A DNA stretch of 64,000 nt. Source: Dermanyssus gallinae. Its lineage: Eukaryota > Arthropoda > Arachnida > Mesostigmata > Dermanyssidae. Every line of letters starts with the position of its first letter. Within the stretch, counting starts at the first letter, position 1. The notes under the pieces were generated by a model. It saw only the letters and a list, made by a program, of their open reading frames with translations. It ran no database searches and was not told where the DNA came from. The position numbers were made by a program, and so were the translations under genes. The DNA lies in the NCBI GenBank assembly GCA_003439945.1, contig QVRM01002480.1, positions 1-64,000 of the forward strand, given 5' to 3'. Shown piece after piece: positions 23,191 through 35,505 of this stretch.

Positions 23191-23378
23191 CATCATTTCG
23201 GGGCTGACTATCAGCCAAGATTTAACGTCCATGGGATTACTTTGCGCATTGCTTCACAGACGGACCCCCTATAAATACAAATCGGTGCAACGATGGGGTT
23301 CGAACCCGCGCACCTACAGGTATGTGTCTCCTCCGGTCGCGAGGCGCAGACGCATGCCACCACTGCCACCGGGCTCGA
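23191..23378 (-). mobile_element. SINE family A, third and more diverged copy
   Basis: Reverse-oriented copy with B box GGTTCGAACCC (about 23297-23307) and the shared body around the CCAAGATTTAACGTCC segment. The A-box half is more diverged than in the other copies. A 15-bp direct repeat CATTTTGATTCATCT flanks it at 23176-23190 and 23379-23393. The left repeat is also one arm of an inverted repeat beginning near 23156. Confidence 0.85.
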
Positions 23379-23550
23379 CATTTTGATTCATCTACTCTAA
23401 TACTACTGTGTGATACTAAATCTGAGTGTATATAATTAATTTCAATAAGCCAAGATTTTTCCAATAAGGTATACATCCCGTTCTTATGCAGTGTATACGA
23501 GTATACAATTCGGCACTTTTGTGATAATATAGTAAACACGTAATTCTGTT

Positions 23551-23552
<2 letters not shown>

Positions 23553-23624
<72 letters not shown>

Positions 23625-23638
23625 TATATACATATATA
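23553..23638. repeat. (TA)n microsatellite, about 86 bp
   Basis: A nearly pure TA run with two ATAC or ATGC interruptions at its right end, about 170 bp from a SINE A copy. Confidence 0.95.
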
Positions 23639-23639
23639 A

Positions 23640-25354
23640 TTGGTAACATGGCATAATTTTGTACACGACGAGATCGTACAACTGGCATCATTAGCCAGTT
23701 GCGTACGGCCTCTCTCTCTCTCTCGATTTTCTGTTCCTACTAGAGACGTTCTGTTTGTTCACTCGCTACACGTTTCGTTCACCGCTCATAACGAAGCCAG
23801 TAGTTCTACCAGACAGCCGGGCCGTCAATTAGCCGAGCACCTACCGGCAATTAGGCGGCGACCAATTACGTCGAATAAAAAAAAGCCTTGGTCACTCACT
23901 GGCAGGTCAGGGTGCTGCTAACCAGAAGGTTGGTTTTGCCGACTAGAGTCCAAATTCACACAGTTTCATCACTTTATCACCAGCTGTGTGCTGTGCACCC
24001 ATACTACGACTACGAGGAACGTGCCGTAACCCGTTCGCCGAACATTTGCTCACGACATAATCGCAGTGATATCATAACGACAAAGTCAATCATTCAATGT
24101 TTCATGTCAATACCATATCGTTACCATAACTTCTGCAACACCTGCGCTACTTCGGCGTCCGTCGCTGCTTCGACCGTTGCGACTTCTGCCAGCAGTACAA
24201 TATTGTACGTCCACGTCTATACTAACTGCTTTCAATAACCAGACGCTACGCACCAGACTGCAGTGAGCGACGCCAAAACGATATGGTTTCTGCAATTAAG
24301 GTATAGAACAACATATTATAGAAAAAAGCTAAATACGAAGGTAACAACTACTACACTAGTAACAGCAGAAACAACATCAACAACAACAACAACGGCACGA
24401 ATAGCAGTAACAATACCGACAACAACAACAATGACAACAACAACGACATTAGAAAAGTAACGACGTGTAACGTGGCTGAAATGACAGTTGACCGCATCGC
24501 AGTTAGCTTAAGGCTTGTCTGCTCCGAAAATGACGGCAAGGAGAGCGACCGTGGTGTTGTTCTTGTCGTCCGTGCCAAGGCGCGACTCGACAAGCAGGAC
24601 CTAAAGATTTAAAATTTCCGAGACTTCCCCACCGCCTGTGTGTAGTTACTCTTCTGCGTTAAGGATCCCGCAGGTCGGAGGGTCATCTTAAGGAGGATAC
24701 ATATATGTAGGCACTGCCGTCTATATATGTAGGGTTTTAGTGGGTATTGCCTTATCCTTTGGCTCGACTCTTGTCAAGCGCCAAGACTTGCCGTTAGGCG
24801 GCTGAGTCCCACACTGTCTGAGCGTTGGCATGTTAGGGGGCTTACCAACTCCTGTTATGCTTTCTCTCCGTCGTACGTAAATGTATTTTAAACCCTAAAC
24901 CTCCTCAAAAAAAATGGTGAAGTTGCCAGGCTCCCCCTCCCCGCCACCCGGTCGGTGTGCTATAGCGAGACTCTCTACGATCAGTTTCGAAGCTTTCGTT
25001 GTGCTCGACTAAAGGCAAAACGCGGGCAGGGAGGCACGTTAACTCGGCGTACTATATATACAGCGTCATGCCGGCAGAAAACTCGGCAAACACCCGCAAC
25101 AACAACAGCAGCAACAACCAGGAAAGACCAGACAGACTCCAGGCGATGAACACGTGCGCACTTTAAAAGCGTTCGTTAATCGTTAAACAGAGGATGGATC
25201 AATCAATTGATCAGCGTGACGGGAAGCAGAACTTTTCTCGCATGCTTCCAATGCCACTGCTCTGCCGCAACGATAGAGACGATACAAAAAGTGAATCTCC
25301 AAATGAAAGACTACAGTGGCGTACCAGCAACATATGTAACGGAACGCATATATT
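23640..25354. other. Gene-free stretch
   Basis: CAA-rich patch at 24360-24450. No domain or splice-supported exon seen elsewhere. Confidence 0.5.
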
Positions 25355-25364
25355 TGTATGTATG

Positions 25365-25414
<50 letters not shown>

Positions 25415-25452
25415 TTTGTATGTATGTATATATATATACATATATTTGTATG

Positions 25453-25531
<79 letters not shown>
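25355..25531. repeat. Compound TA/TATG array with higher-order structure
   Basis: (TA)n blocks alternate with a repeated cassette ATATATTTGTATGTATGTAT, present three times at about 25348-25370, 25410-25429 and 25440-25459, before a final TA run of about 70 bp. Confidence 0.9.
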
Positions 25532-26154
25532 GTGTATATGGACACCTGTGTGTGTGTGCAAAACCCGGAACGTACAAATAACCAGCGGGATTCCACATTC
25601 CAGACACACAACGGAGCCGCTTTATGATGTGACATTCAGCCACATTACCATGATATACAGACACAAATAGCTGTAACGGGCTCACCGAGCTGCAAACAGG
25701 AACATCAGCCTCTCTCTTTTTATATATATTTTTTATATATACATATACTTATATATAGCTTCGTGGAACAGCAATCAGCGCCTTGTGTTCAGATCTTTAG
25801 TTGGATTTCCTCGTCTTGGAGTGACATTAGACAAATCCAGTTTGCCTTGTTCTCCTACTACTACTACTACTACCACCAGAAAACGAAGAAGAGAGGGATC
25901 TGTCAGATGTTAGTTTTGCGGATGAAACCCAATGCGCGTGATAATAAAGTCATGATAATGCTCAAAACATTCCATACTTGAAAGGCGTATCTTTGTCTGC
26001 GAAATAGCCGCCTCTCCTCCCAGCCGTTTTTTTTTCCGGATAGGACGAGCTGCAATGTATACCCTTGTTCTCCACATAATGTACAGTTCACATATCCGAT
26101 CATATACAACAGCGTCGAAAAACGTCTATTCGTTGCTACTTACCGGAACTCTCC

Positions 26155-26326
<172 letters not shown>

Positions 26327-26604
26327 CTTCTCAGACACTTAGTCTTGGCCAACAGTTATGCTCACCGAGGTAAATTCTTAAGGTAGGTTCATTCACTTTC
26401 ATTACGCGTTGACCTCCTTTGTGTTCTTGGGTCTATTAAGCGCATCAAGTATTGTAGTTCTCAAGACCGACCAACCTAAGTTAGGTCAAAGTTTCTGAGT
26501 CCTGAAGACTTTTTTTTGCAAATTATTATTATTTATTACATGTTAAACGATGCTACAGTTGTGAGGTCTGAACGTATTATTGCAAAGTTTTTTAAATAAT
26601 TAGT

Positions 26605-26813
26605 TCACTTCATGGCGCCTAAAATAGATGCCGCGTTCCCTCTGCAAACGGCCAAGGACAACGCTTGCCTCAAGAATTGACCCTCTCTTCGGTCGTTTGT
26701 GACCTCCTGAATTCGCTTACTTAAATCTTTGAGGAATGCTTCGATTCCCTTGCTGATGGGTCCTAGTGTCTTCATGGCAATAGGCACAAAAATATATCTT
26801 GTTTCCAGTCCAG

Positions 26814-26814
<1 letters not shown>
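26605..26814 (-). mobile_element. C-terminal tail fragment of a retroelement polyprotein
   Basis: The minus strand encodes YIFVPIAMKTLGPISKGIEA followed by a helical KDLSKRIQEVTNDRREGQF segment and LRQALSLAVCRGNAASILGA, then a stop. I recall this pattern (FvPvAiETLG...FlkelgrRl...tgd.r...fLrqrlSiAiqRGNAasvlG) as the C-terminal end of reverse-transcriptase-bearing proteins in many invertebrates. The frame is open for about 70 codons and is cut upstream by a (TTA)n microsatellite at 26817-26848, so only the tail remains. Exact element class is not determined. It may be an old 5'-truncated insertion. Confidence 0.6.
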
Positions 26815-26848
<34 letters not shown>

Positions 26849-26849
<1 letters not shown>

Positions 26850-29736
26850 CACTGCCTATTAGTGCTTTTTCGACGGCCGGTCGGATACAAATGCGCAAAT
26901 GGGCCAGGGTCTGGCCCACGCTGCTGTCGACCAATACGACAATTTGATTTCTTGCGTCAGTCCGGCGCCCGAACGGAATAGCTACGAGAAAAAGAAAATG
27001 GACCAGCGGATCAGCAGCGGCGATTTCACAACTTTCGGTGCACCCCATACGCTAGATCGGTTAGCAGACCAATCGGCAGACGAACACAACCGTGAACAAC
27101 AATGGAAACAACAACGCAACAAAAACAGTAGTTAAACATTAATAACAACAAAAACAAAAATAATAATAACAAAAACAACAACAAAACCAGATAGTTTGTT
27201 TGCAGCCATTAATGGCTGCGGCAGTTCACACAACAAAGCGTCTGGTTCGATCGGAAGCTTCTCAACGCTATGCAACGTAATGTCATGGCATCACGGCATC
27301 ATCGTCCTCTAATGGTGCAGGACAAGTCCGGCATAAGCAGCTGTGTCCTGTACCATCAGGTACATCACGTCCTGCAAACACGATCCTTTCTACATACGAC
27401 TGCACGTTTAGTGCTCCTGCTAACTATCACTACGACTAGTGTGGTTATAGTAGCAGGTGATAATAACTAATAAGTACTAGTTAAACTTTTTGTTTCTTAA
27501 GGCACGAGCGGACAATCTATGCGCGTCTCGTCTAACTCAGGCTAGCTGTTGCTGTGAAATATATATATATATATATATATATATACTCCTAACGTAACTC
27601 CTAACAAGGAATGCGCAAGGTAAAGCGATTTAAATCGCCTTGTCCGACTTGATCTTGGCGTATCTTGACAACAGCTGTAGGTAAACATGCTGAGATACTA
27701 GGAGAATACGAGCATATATATTATATATATATATATATAGATGAGGACTAGACCACACAGCATTGCCCGTTTTACATCTATGTGCCACAACAATTAGCAA
27801 TTCCTAAAAGTAGGAAGTTACATCCACAGTTCAAAATTACGGCCGACAGTGGACCCGCTAACGCTGGCTAGAAGCCTGCCGTTACAGCTACAACAACAGT
27901 TTGCATATTTGCACACTTGCACGCTCGAACTAAGAACTTCTTGGGAAATCACGTCTGCAAAGAATAGAACGCTTAAGACACGCCCTCTTTCGGTTAGGGC
28001 ACGCGAGCACGAAAACAAGCGAAACAGAGCAATCAATCATGATCTCCATGTGTTGCTTACTCATATGACGTCATTCATCATTTCACTCTCATTCAGTATC
28101 AAGTATAAGCTCATTCAGAGTATTTGTACCTATGTATGGTCAACGTCCCAAGTTGAACATGAGATCAGCGATGAAGCCGTTGTTTCAATCAACAAAAACA
28201 GCAACAACAACAACCACAACAACGGTGGCAACAGCAACAACAACCACAACAACGGTGGCAACAGCAACAACAACCACAACGACGGTGGCAACAGCAACAA
28301 CAACAACTACATGGCCTGATTTGGTCACAGTAGTGGATCTACTACGCGGAGAATCGATGTTGAGAAGCAAAGGCAGCACACGTCTGCTCATGTCACAGAG
28401 ACAACATATTTTACCGTTTACACGCTGGCATTACGCCATACTTTGTTTACTGGTCGACCATATTTTCAGACACGTCTTGGCCGCCGCTGTCGCTATGCCG
28501 CGTTAGGACATAGTCGAACCAAATTCAGCTATGACTGCAACACTGGGAATGTCAACAGTGTTGTTGTTGTTGTTGTTGGTGCTGTTGCTAATGTCGTTAT
28601 CAGATCTATACTTCATTATTAGACGTGGTCGCGGGGTGTACTTACTAAGTGTTGCCGTCATTCTTGTCGTTGTTGTTGTTGTTGTTGTTTTTGGTGTTGT
28701 TGTTATATTTTTGGTGTTATTGTTGTTGTTATCAGCATCATCATCAGATTAATCCTCTATTACTACATGTGGTCGCACTAGTGTCTGTACGCACTAAGTG
28801 TATGTTTGTGCAGACTTTTGCGTCGGCGACGCGAAAGGCTGAAGCAGTAACTGTTCTTCTAGTAGCAGCAGCAGCAGCAGCAGAAGTCGCCTCTCAACGA
28901 AGTAAAACGAAAGTAGTTCCGCTGAAAATGGTTGTAGAACTCGCCGGTGGACGGTTAGAGAAGAACTAATGTTCTCATTCGGCCCGCCAGCAGCCACTTA
29001 GCCGACGTAAGGCTAAGAACGGTGAGAAAGTGATGAAAGACTGCTGTGGCGATAATAGCAAAAAACAGCGGAGACAAATACTGCTCCGGGGGCTTCAGAT
29101 CGGCGCTGCGACTTTCGCCCGGCCGCAATCAGGGAGGGCACTGTCGTGTCCATCGATATCAATCGGATACAACGGCTCATCATCATCATCATCATCATAC
29201 GACGGCTAACCGAGTGCTGTCGGTAACAAGAAACTAAATGTAAGGTCGACAACTTTGGCGAGCCAGTGCAGCCAAGGGCGCCGAAGGTCATCATTCCGTA
29301 CCTAAGACCCTACGGGCGTCGGTCGGTCAGGTCCCCCATCTTCCACGCATGCTGGCGGCATATAGCGCACCTCCACCTCACACAATCACAGAATAGGTCG
29401 TGGAGCACCGTCGCCACAGCGCCGGGGGTTAACGATGTTAAGCGCTCGCTTCGATGCGATCGAAAGCGATGGAAAGCCCACGTGTAGACAGTGGTAGCTT
29501 GGTCGGACAATGTCGTCAACACAATGTCGCCGACTGCAGTGCTGCAACGTGCGAGTATATGTATATATGACGACGGGTCATCGACGGGGGGGGGGAGGGG
29601 CGGGGTCAAATAACGCAAGTGGTTAGCCATGACTAACTGAGGTGTTCAAGCTCTTGCTCACACAGCTCAAGTTCACGTTGCGGTAAAGCTAGTGCTGCAA
29701 CTAATATGCGTGTTACTACTTTTTCACTACTAAAGT
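26849..29736. other. Gene-free stretch
   Basis: CAA-rich patches at 27090-27185, TA tracts at 27558-27586 and 27713-27738, the 30-bp repeat and GTT tracts at 28560-28740. A 156-codon plus frame at 27849-28319 ends in the 30-bp repeat and carries no recognised domain. Confidence 0.5.
28199..28310. repeat. 30-bp tandem repeat, three copies
   Basis: The unit GCAACAACAACCACAACAAC plus GGTGGCAACA is repeated three times almost exactly (one CGA for CAA change). It is a CAA-derived minisatellite. Confidence 0.9.
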
Positions 29737-29913
29737 AAAGATTTCGGGCTGACCCTCAGCCAAGATTTAACGTCCACGGAACTGTTTTTCACATTGCTTC
29801 ATAGACGGGCCCCCATAAATACAAATGTGCAGCGGTGGGGTTCGAACCCGCGCACCTATGTGTCTCCTCCGGTTGCGAGGCGGAGACTTAATCCACTACG
29901 CCACCGGGCTCGA
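29737..29913 (-). mobile_element. SINE family A, second copy
   Basis: Reverse-oriented copy, very close to the 58.8-kb copy. In element sense it starts GAGCCCGGTGGCGTAGTGG, with a good A box (TGGCGTAGTGG), carries B box GGTTCGAACCC (plus positions about 29838-29848) and ends with GGGTCAGCCCGAAAT. The flanks, TAGTAGTGAAAAAGTA and TAGTAGTAAAAAAGTG, form a near-perfect candidate target-site duplication. Confidence 0.85.
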
Positions 29914-30573
29914 CACTTTTTTACTACTACTACTACTCCTACTGTTTGTATTCTGAGTGTAATGAAAATGCGCCCGCTCTACCAAAACATGCGGTTTATG
30001 TGTTCATCTTGTTTGACATTGTATGTTTATGATCACTGGGCTATGGTGGGGTACTGATTGAATGCAATACCGGGCCGCTAATCGTGCCCTAGTTAGGATG
30101 TTCAACGTATATGAGACGATCATCGAAAATTTGTCTATTTCTTTTTTCTTCCAACTCTGATGTAGCAAAATGTCTATCAATTGCCGTTACAAGAGAACCA
30201 ATGCGTTCAAGACGGCGTTGGGTTGGACCTTTCACGGTGAACTTTGTAGTGTTACAGGAGCGGCTTGGCTGAAACAAACTCTCCAGGTTTGTCTAGCTGC
30301 TTGCTAAGCTAAAAGAGGCACCACAAATCGAAGGAGGTGATTCGTTCGGTGAACGTTCGGAAGAGTCGGTATACATACTAAAAAGGCAACTATACAAAAA
30401 ACCACACATACGCCCACCCGGTAACGCACGCAAAGGACCACCCAGCCCGGGATGGAGCAGAGCCGTCGTTGAAGAATTCATTGAAATATCCGTCGCAGGC
30501 ATGGCAACACGGCAGCAGTAACCGGGTGAATGGTGCTCCCCTCAGCTAACGACAGTGTCGATACTGAGGTCTA

Positions 30574-31203
30574 ATGACACATTGTTCGAAATGTCCAATG
30601 GTGGTGATGGTGGCGGCGGCGGCGGCAGCTGGGGCCAAAACCGTATCACCAATCCCCTGCAAGAGCCCCACGCGATTGATTCCGAAACGCCGTGATCAGC
30701 CGGCCGTGGAATCGGGCGTGGCTCACCCCCTCGCCGAGCGGTGCATACAGTGCGTTAGCCATGAGGGCGCAATGCTACTGGATGAGGTGCCGTGCCAGAT
30801 TCCCGGTAGGAGCCCCGTACCAGAGTGGTCAAGCCGCAGACTTCACCTGCCGCCAGCCACTGCTCCAAGGGACACCAAGAGGTACTTAGAGTAGTACAGA
30901 ATAAACTGGGCAAGAAAAGAAGCAATAAATAAATGGCTAAGTCAACGAAAGACCGTGCCTCGGTTGCGCTGGCTTGAAGTCTATGAAGATGATGGAAATA
31001 AACGTGTGAAAGAAACAGAGCTCCGTAAAAGTCCAACAGCGAAGGACAGAACGGCCGATCCAGAAACCCGCAGTAAGCGTTTTGTGGCCACCACAGAACA
31101 ACCCTTCCACAACAAAAATCGCAGATTGTCTGAGGAAAACGTTGTCTGTGAGACCTTGCTTGTACAACGCGTTGAAAAATTAGTAGCGCCGATATGTTAT
31201 TAG
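30574..31203 (+). pseudogene. Unassigned 210-codon frame with one internal stop
   Basis: Starting at ATG 30574, one plus-strand frame runs to TAG at 31201 and is broken only by a TAG at 30892-30894. The second half, beginning INWARKEAINKWLSQRKTVP and continuing with charged Lys/Glu/Arg-rich sequence to EKLVAPICY, has balanced amino-acid composition, unlike the repeat-driven frames around it. The first half includes a GGC-encoded Ala run near 30615-30630. I do not recognise the product. It may be a recently broken gene, a retroelement ORF fragment, or an exon whose 3' splice site lies just after the internal stop (TAGTACAG at about 30892-30899). Confidence 0.3.
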
Positions 31204-33169
31204 TATGAGGTGAACGGGGTGCAATCCCACTGTGAACTAAGCGCGCACAAGAATGCAGGATCGCTTAACAGCCTTGTCAAAGGTGGACTGAAGAGAATGA
31301 AAGGGCTTACAAGTTAGATATTTGCAGGGGTATAATTGCGGGAGTCGCGCTGTCGCAACGGTACATGTCCAACTAATGCATTTCGATAAGAACTCGTAGA
31401 GACCGTATGCAGCCAGTACAGACCATTGCGTATGCAATTTCCGTAGACAAGACGCTACGTGGAGCTAGAAACATGTATGTGGGAGTCGAAAATTGTAGTA
31501 CTGTAATTTGTACAGCCCCATATATTGCAATACCCAGCGACCGGAATGCTCTTAAGTAAGCCCCACAAACACAGCTAGCCGCATTCACAAAAGAAATTTG
31601 CTCCTCCTGTATACACAAATATAGACAAACAGCATCTCGATAATAAAGAGTTTGCTGATTCTATAATATATTTATATAACCTTGTCATGTTAGCACATTG
31701 GAGTAAACAGTTTAGTTTGCAAATTCGCGGGTTGCAGTCTACGAGGTCTGGCGAAGCTATCGAAGCCGAGAGATTTTTGTTAGCCGGTTGTGTGTGATAG
31801 ACGTATAACTACTAAAATGCTAACTTGAAAACAATAGCTCGTTTAACCATATTGCTTAATATTTTAGTGGTATATAAATATATATTCAAAAATTTTTAAT
31901 TCTTACGGGTCTACAACGAGCTGTGCGACTGCGCCGCTGAGATAATACCTCCCAGCTCTATGACTAATGTTTAATGTTGGTATCTAGTTCGTGCTGTTGT
32001 AGGTTCTGCCACCATAGCCTTTCAGCACCTGCTGCATACTGTTACGTCTAAGAACGACACCACCAACAATCACAGTAGTACAATAACCACAAGCGCGATA
32101 CAAGTCATCGTGGTTATGACAGTTATTACACCCACTCAAACACACGCTCCCACACCAACGCAGCCAATAGGTGGTAGCTAATGAATGAGGCTGGCTAATC
32201 ATGATTCACTGACTTCACCGAGAAATACCGCCCCGATTGGCCCCGACAGCCACCGTGGTAGCGTTGTTCGTTGTGCGAACGGAGGCGACATGATGACGGG
32301 CTCTCATCGGCGACAGTTGTACACGCAAGTGAACATGGTATAAGCAAGACCCGTTTTCTTCGGCTAGATGTTCATCATCTGCCGCCCATTTCCTTCTTAT
32401 TTTGCGGCCCACTACCATCACCACACCACTACCGCCACCACTACCATCATCATCATCATCATCATCATCGATAGAAGAAAACTGGTGGTTTAGGCACACC
32501 GCTCTCTGCTGCTAATATCCACCCTACATGGCTCGATTGACGCACTTGGCCAATGACGACGGCCGTGAACGTGAAGGTGGGTGCATGCTTCTGTGTACAG
32601 ATAGAGTAGCAGTGTCTAGAAGGCAGTAATGTTGTAGTCATTTCGGCTAATGCATTGTCTGTTGTTGTCTGTTCTCGTTGACACCTACGGACGGAGGCAA
32701 TAGGATCGCACGGCGGCAGAAGTGCGTCTGGCTGGCTAGATAGCCTACGAAGCGCTACGCACTGAAGACGTACAACGCCCAGCGAAGGCGAGGTCACTGA
32801 GTCAATCTCTGTGAAGCCTCCCCCCCTCCCCTCCCCCACCCCATACCCCAATCAATGCGGAGGAACGATTAACAGCTGGCTGTGTTGTTCGACTTTTAGC
32901 GAAAACGAAAGTACGTATCTTTCCTCGGCCACGCCTTACTCACTTCCGCAACGGCAATACAGCAGCTGTTCTTTCGCTTCGACGTCGTCTTAATGACAGC
33001 AGAAACAACAGCAACAACATCAACATTAACAACAGTGGCAGCAAAAGGCCTGGATTTACCGCTTGTCAGGCGGCCCTACAATGAATGGAGGAACGAGTGA
33101 AAGGCTAAATGACTAAGGATAATCTTCGTCACACATTGTACAGCAACACCACACAGGCGTAGCAAAAAT
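31204..33169. other. Gene-free, comparatively repeat-poor stretch
   Basis: Only short (ATC)n and (CAT)n runs near 32405-32470 and a weak tRNA-like element. No recognisable gene on either strand. Confidence 0.5.
31688..31755 (+). mobile_element. Weak tRNA-like element
   Basis: TAGCACATTGG resembles an A box and GCGGGTTGCAGTC a decayed B box about 40 bases later. Nothing else supports it. Confidence 0.2.
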
Positions 33170-33185
33170 GCGCAACAGTGTCGCA

Positions 33186-33245
<60 letters not shown>

Positions 33246-33260
33246 TGCGACACATTGCGC
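33170..33260. repeat. Palindrome with a 50-bp (TA)n core
   Basis: The left arm GCGCAACAGTGTCGCATTTAA and the right arm, which reads GCGCAATGTGTCGCATTTAA in reverse complement, pair with one bulge. A (TA)25 core is self-complementary, so the whole 91 bp can form one hairpin or cruciform. It may be a small MITE or a palindrome from which the TA tract grew. Confidence 0.85.
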
Positions 33261-34596
33261 TTTATTAGACATCTCATACATATAGATAAGGTAAGCTAGC
33301 TTGTTCACAATCGTCTTGCCAGCGCACATATGTAAGTCGTTGATGTAGATATCTTGTTACTCTATCTATGGTCTATTCATTGAAGTCCGGCGATAAGGCG
33401 AGTGTCTAAGTAAGCATAACGGAGATAGAGAGCATACATTAAATGCAAATACGAAAGGAGAGTATAATTAAAATGCATATGCAATTTACATAGGTATGTT
33501 CATTAATACATGCAATCGATCTCTCGACCATGGATAATTATACAGAAGGTGCATTGATGAAGTGCCGATAAAGTGCCGGCTTTTGATCGGAGCCGAACAG
33601 CTTTGAATCGCCTCGCTCAGCCTCGACATCAGTATCAGGTAGGACGAGAATGCGAGCTAAGCCAGCCTTGAGTACTTTCGCTGACCACACAGACATGCAT
33701 GGAGGAGACGGGCACTTGAGTTCAGTCAGTGGGTTTGTGAGTCGCGCACTAGTCACGCTAACTGCTCGTGACGTGAGTGTGTGTGCATCCAGCATTTCCA
33801 AACCCCCCCCAACAACAAAAAAAGACGTCCCCCCTCCCCCCGGGTTCCGTTTAAGTCGCTTCGCTAAAACAGCCGAACGCCAGGCAGGGAGGTTTTTCCA
33901 TCTCTTATCTACTTCCTCGTGAGTGATGGTGCAAAGACCAAGCATCGCCATTATCATCACTATGGTCACAACCGCAGCAGCATCAGCACCAGCAACAACA
34001 ACAAAGCACAGGTAGCATCGTTGAGCTACCGTCATAGCGTTTGTTACAAGCGGATTTTTTTTTTGGCCGAGCGACCGGGCAGACCTTGCCGGCATTTGCA
34101 TTTTACACATTTTGCCCCTTCCTGGCCACAGCCATTTGTCTACCCGACAGATAGCTTTGGTCAACTAGAAGCGAACAATATTATTCATAATCATAACAAT
34201 AGTCTTAGCGGTAATATTCGCGGTGGTAAACTATTGTTGTTGTTGTTTAGTTGTAATGGTGGTGATGGTGGTGGTAGCTAGTGAATTATTTAGATCATTT
34301 TTAGTAATAAAAACGTATATAATATATTCCACATGTTTTACAATTCAAAGTTGGATTTTTTCTATCTTCAAACATATACTAGTAGTAGGAGTGCTAATAA
34401 ATGAGTAATTTTGTATTTGCAATCGTAAATATTTAGTTTGACCTGTTCCGCTTAAGCTCCAGTGTGGACTCAAGTTAGCGGGCTTAGGCCGCTGTTGTCA
34501 GCGGGCTCTGACCGCCGCTGGTCAGCGAACATCAGCTGTCTCCAGCGGCTACCCGTCTAATAGCGGGAACAAAAAGTGCCCATCTAGCAGCGGTCC
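33261..34596. other. Gene-free stretch
   Basis: A 208-codon minus-strand frame (34164-33538) crosses it but shows no domain and includes a CCCCC-rich segment at 33805-33842. Not called as a gene. Confidence 0.4.
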
Positions 34597-34735
34597 AAAC
34601 TCCAACAACAAAAACAACAACAGCAACAACAAAAACAACAACATCAACAACATCAACATCAACAACAAAAACAACAACAGCAGCAGCAGCAACAACAACA
34701 ACAACAACAACAGCAACAGCAACAATTGATTCATG
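34597..34735. repeat. (CAA)n/(CAT-CAA)n tract
   Basis: AACAACAACA triplets with ATCAAC variants. It is followed by CAC-rich (about 34765-34802) and CTA-rich (about 34840-34880) triplet tracts. Confidence 0.9.
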
Positions 34736-34836
34736 TAGTCACGACAAACCCCGGCTATATCAACCACAAGTACGACCATCACCACCACCACCACCATCAC
34801 CATTATCATCAGCTTCTCGACTACTCTAACTACCCC

Positions 34837-34867
<31 letters not shown>

Positions 34868-35289
34868 GACTACCACTACTAGGCTGTGTTAAAACTATAT
34901 CGATAGGTTATTACATCCATTACCAATATCCGACAACGGTGGCGACAACGGGGACAATAATCGACGCCGGAACGACGCCGGTGGTCGTCACGGGGATGGG
35001 GATGGCGCTGGTGCTGGGGTTGGGGGTGGTGCGCAGTTCCGGTTATGCTTCACATTTAACATATATGAATGTGGACGAGCATGACGGCGACGACGACGAC
35101 GCTGACGCCGACGACGCCCCCTGCCTGGGGCATTGATTTTTGAACAGTTTTGTCTGTACGCCGTGACGCCGCGCTATTGAGCGGCGTCGTGCTCAGTCGA
35201 TTCGGGCCCGGCTCAGACTGCTCGTTGAAGAATAGGCGGTGTTGCCGCTGCTGCTGCTGCTGCTTCTGCTGCTGTTAAGCCAGCTGCGG

Positions 35290-35505
35290 TAGACTAGGTT
35301 CTAGTTGTTATTGTTGTCTAGTATTATTGTTGCCGTTGTTGTTGTTGTTGCTGCTACTGCTGTTGTTGTTGTTGTTGTTGCTGCTGCTGCGGTTCTTGTT
35401 TTGTTGTTGATGTTTCTGCTGTTGCTGGATTTTTACTCTCGGATTTGTTGCTGTTGTTGTAACTGTGGTTCCTGTATCTGTTGTTGCTGTTGCTGTCGCT
35501 GTTGT
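35290..35505. repeat. (GTT)n/(GCT)n tract
   Basis: Imperfect GTTGTTGCTGCTGCT runs over about 200 bp, no gene. Confidence 0.9.

Noticed and set aside
25183..25685. Several 120-158 codon frames of alternating Tyr and Ile
   Set aside because: They are translations of TA dinucleotide arrays.
32401..32470. His-rich protein from CATCATCATC repeats
   Set aside because: It is a simple (CAT)n triplet tract with no surrounding coding evidence.
33538..34164. A 208-codon minus-strand frame
   Set aside because: No domain is recognisable, the composition is mixed with C-homopolymer segments, and there is no splice or start support.
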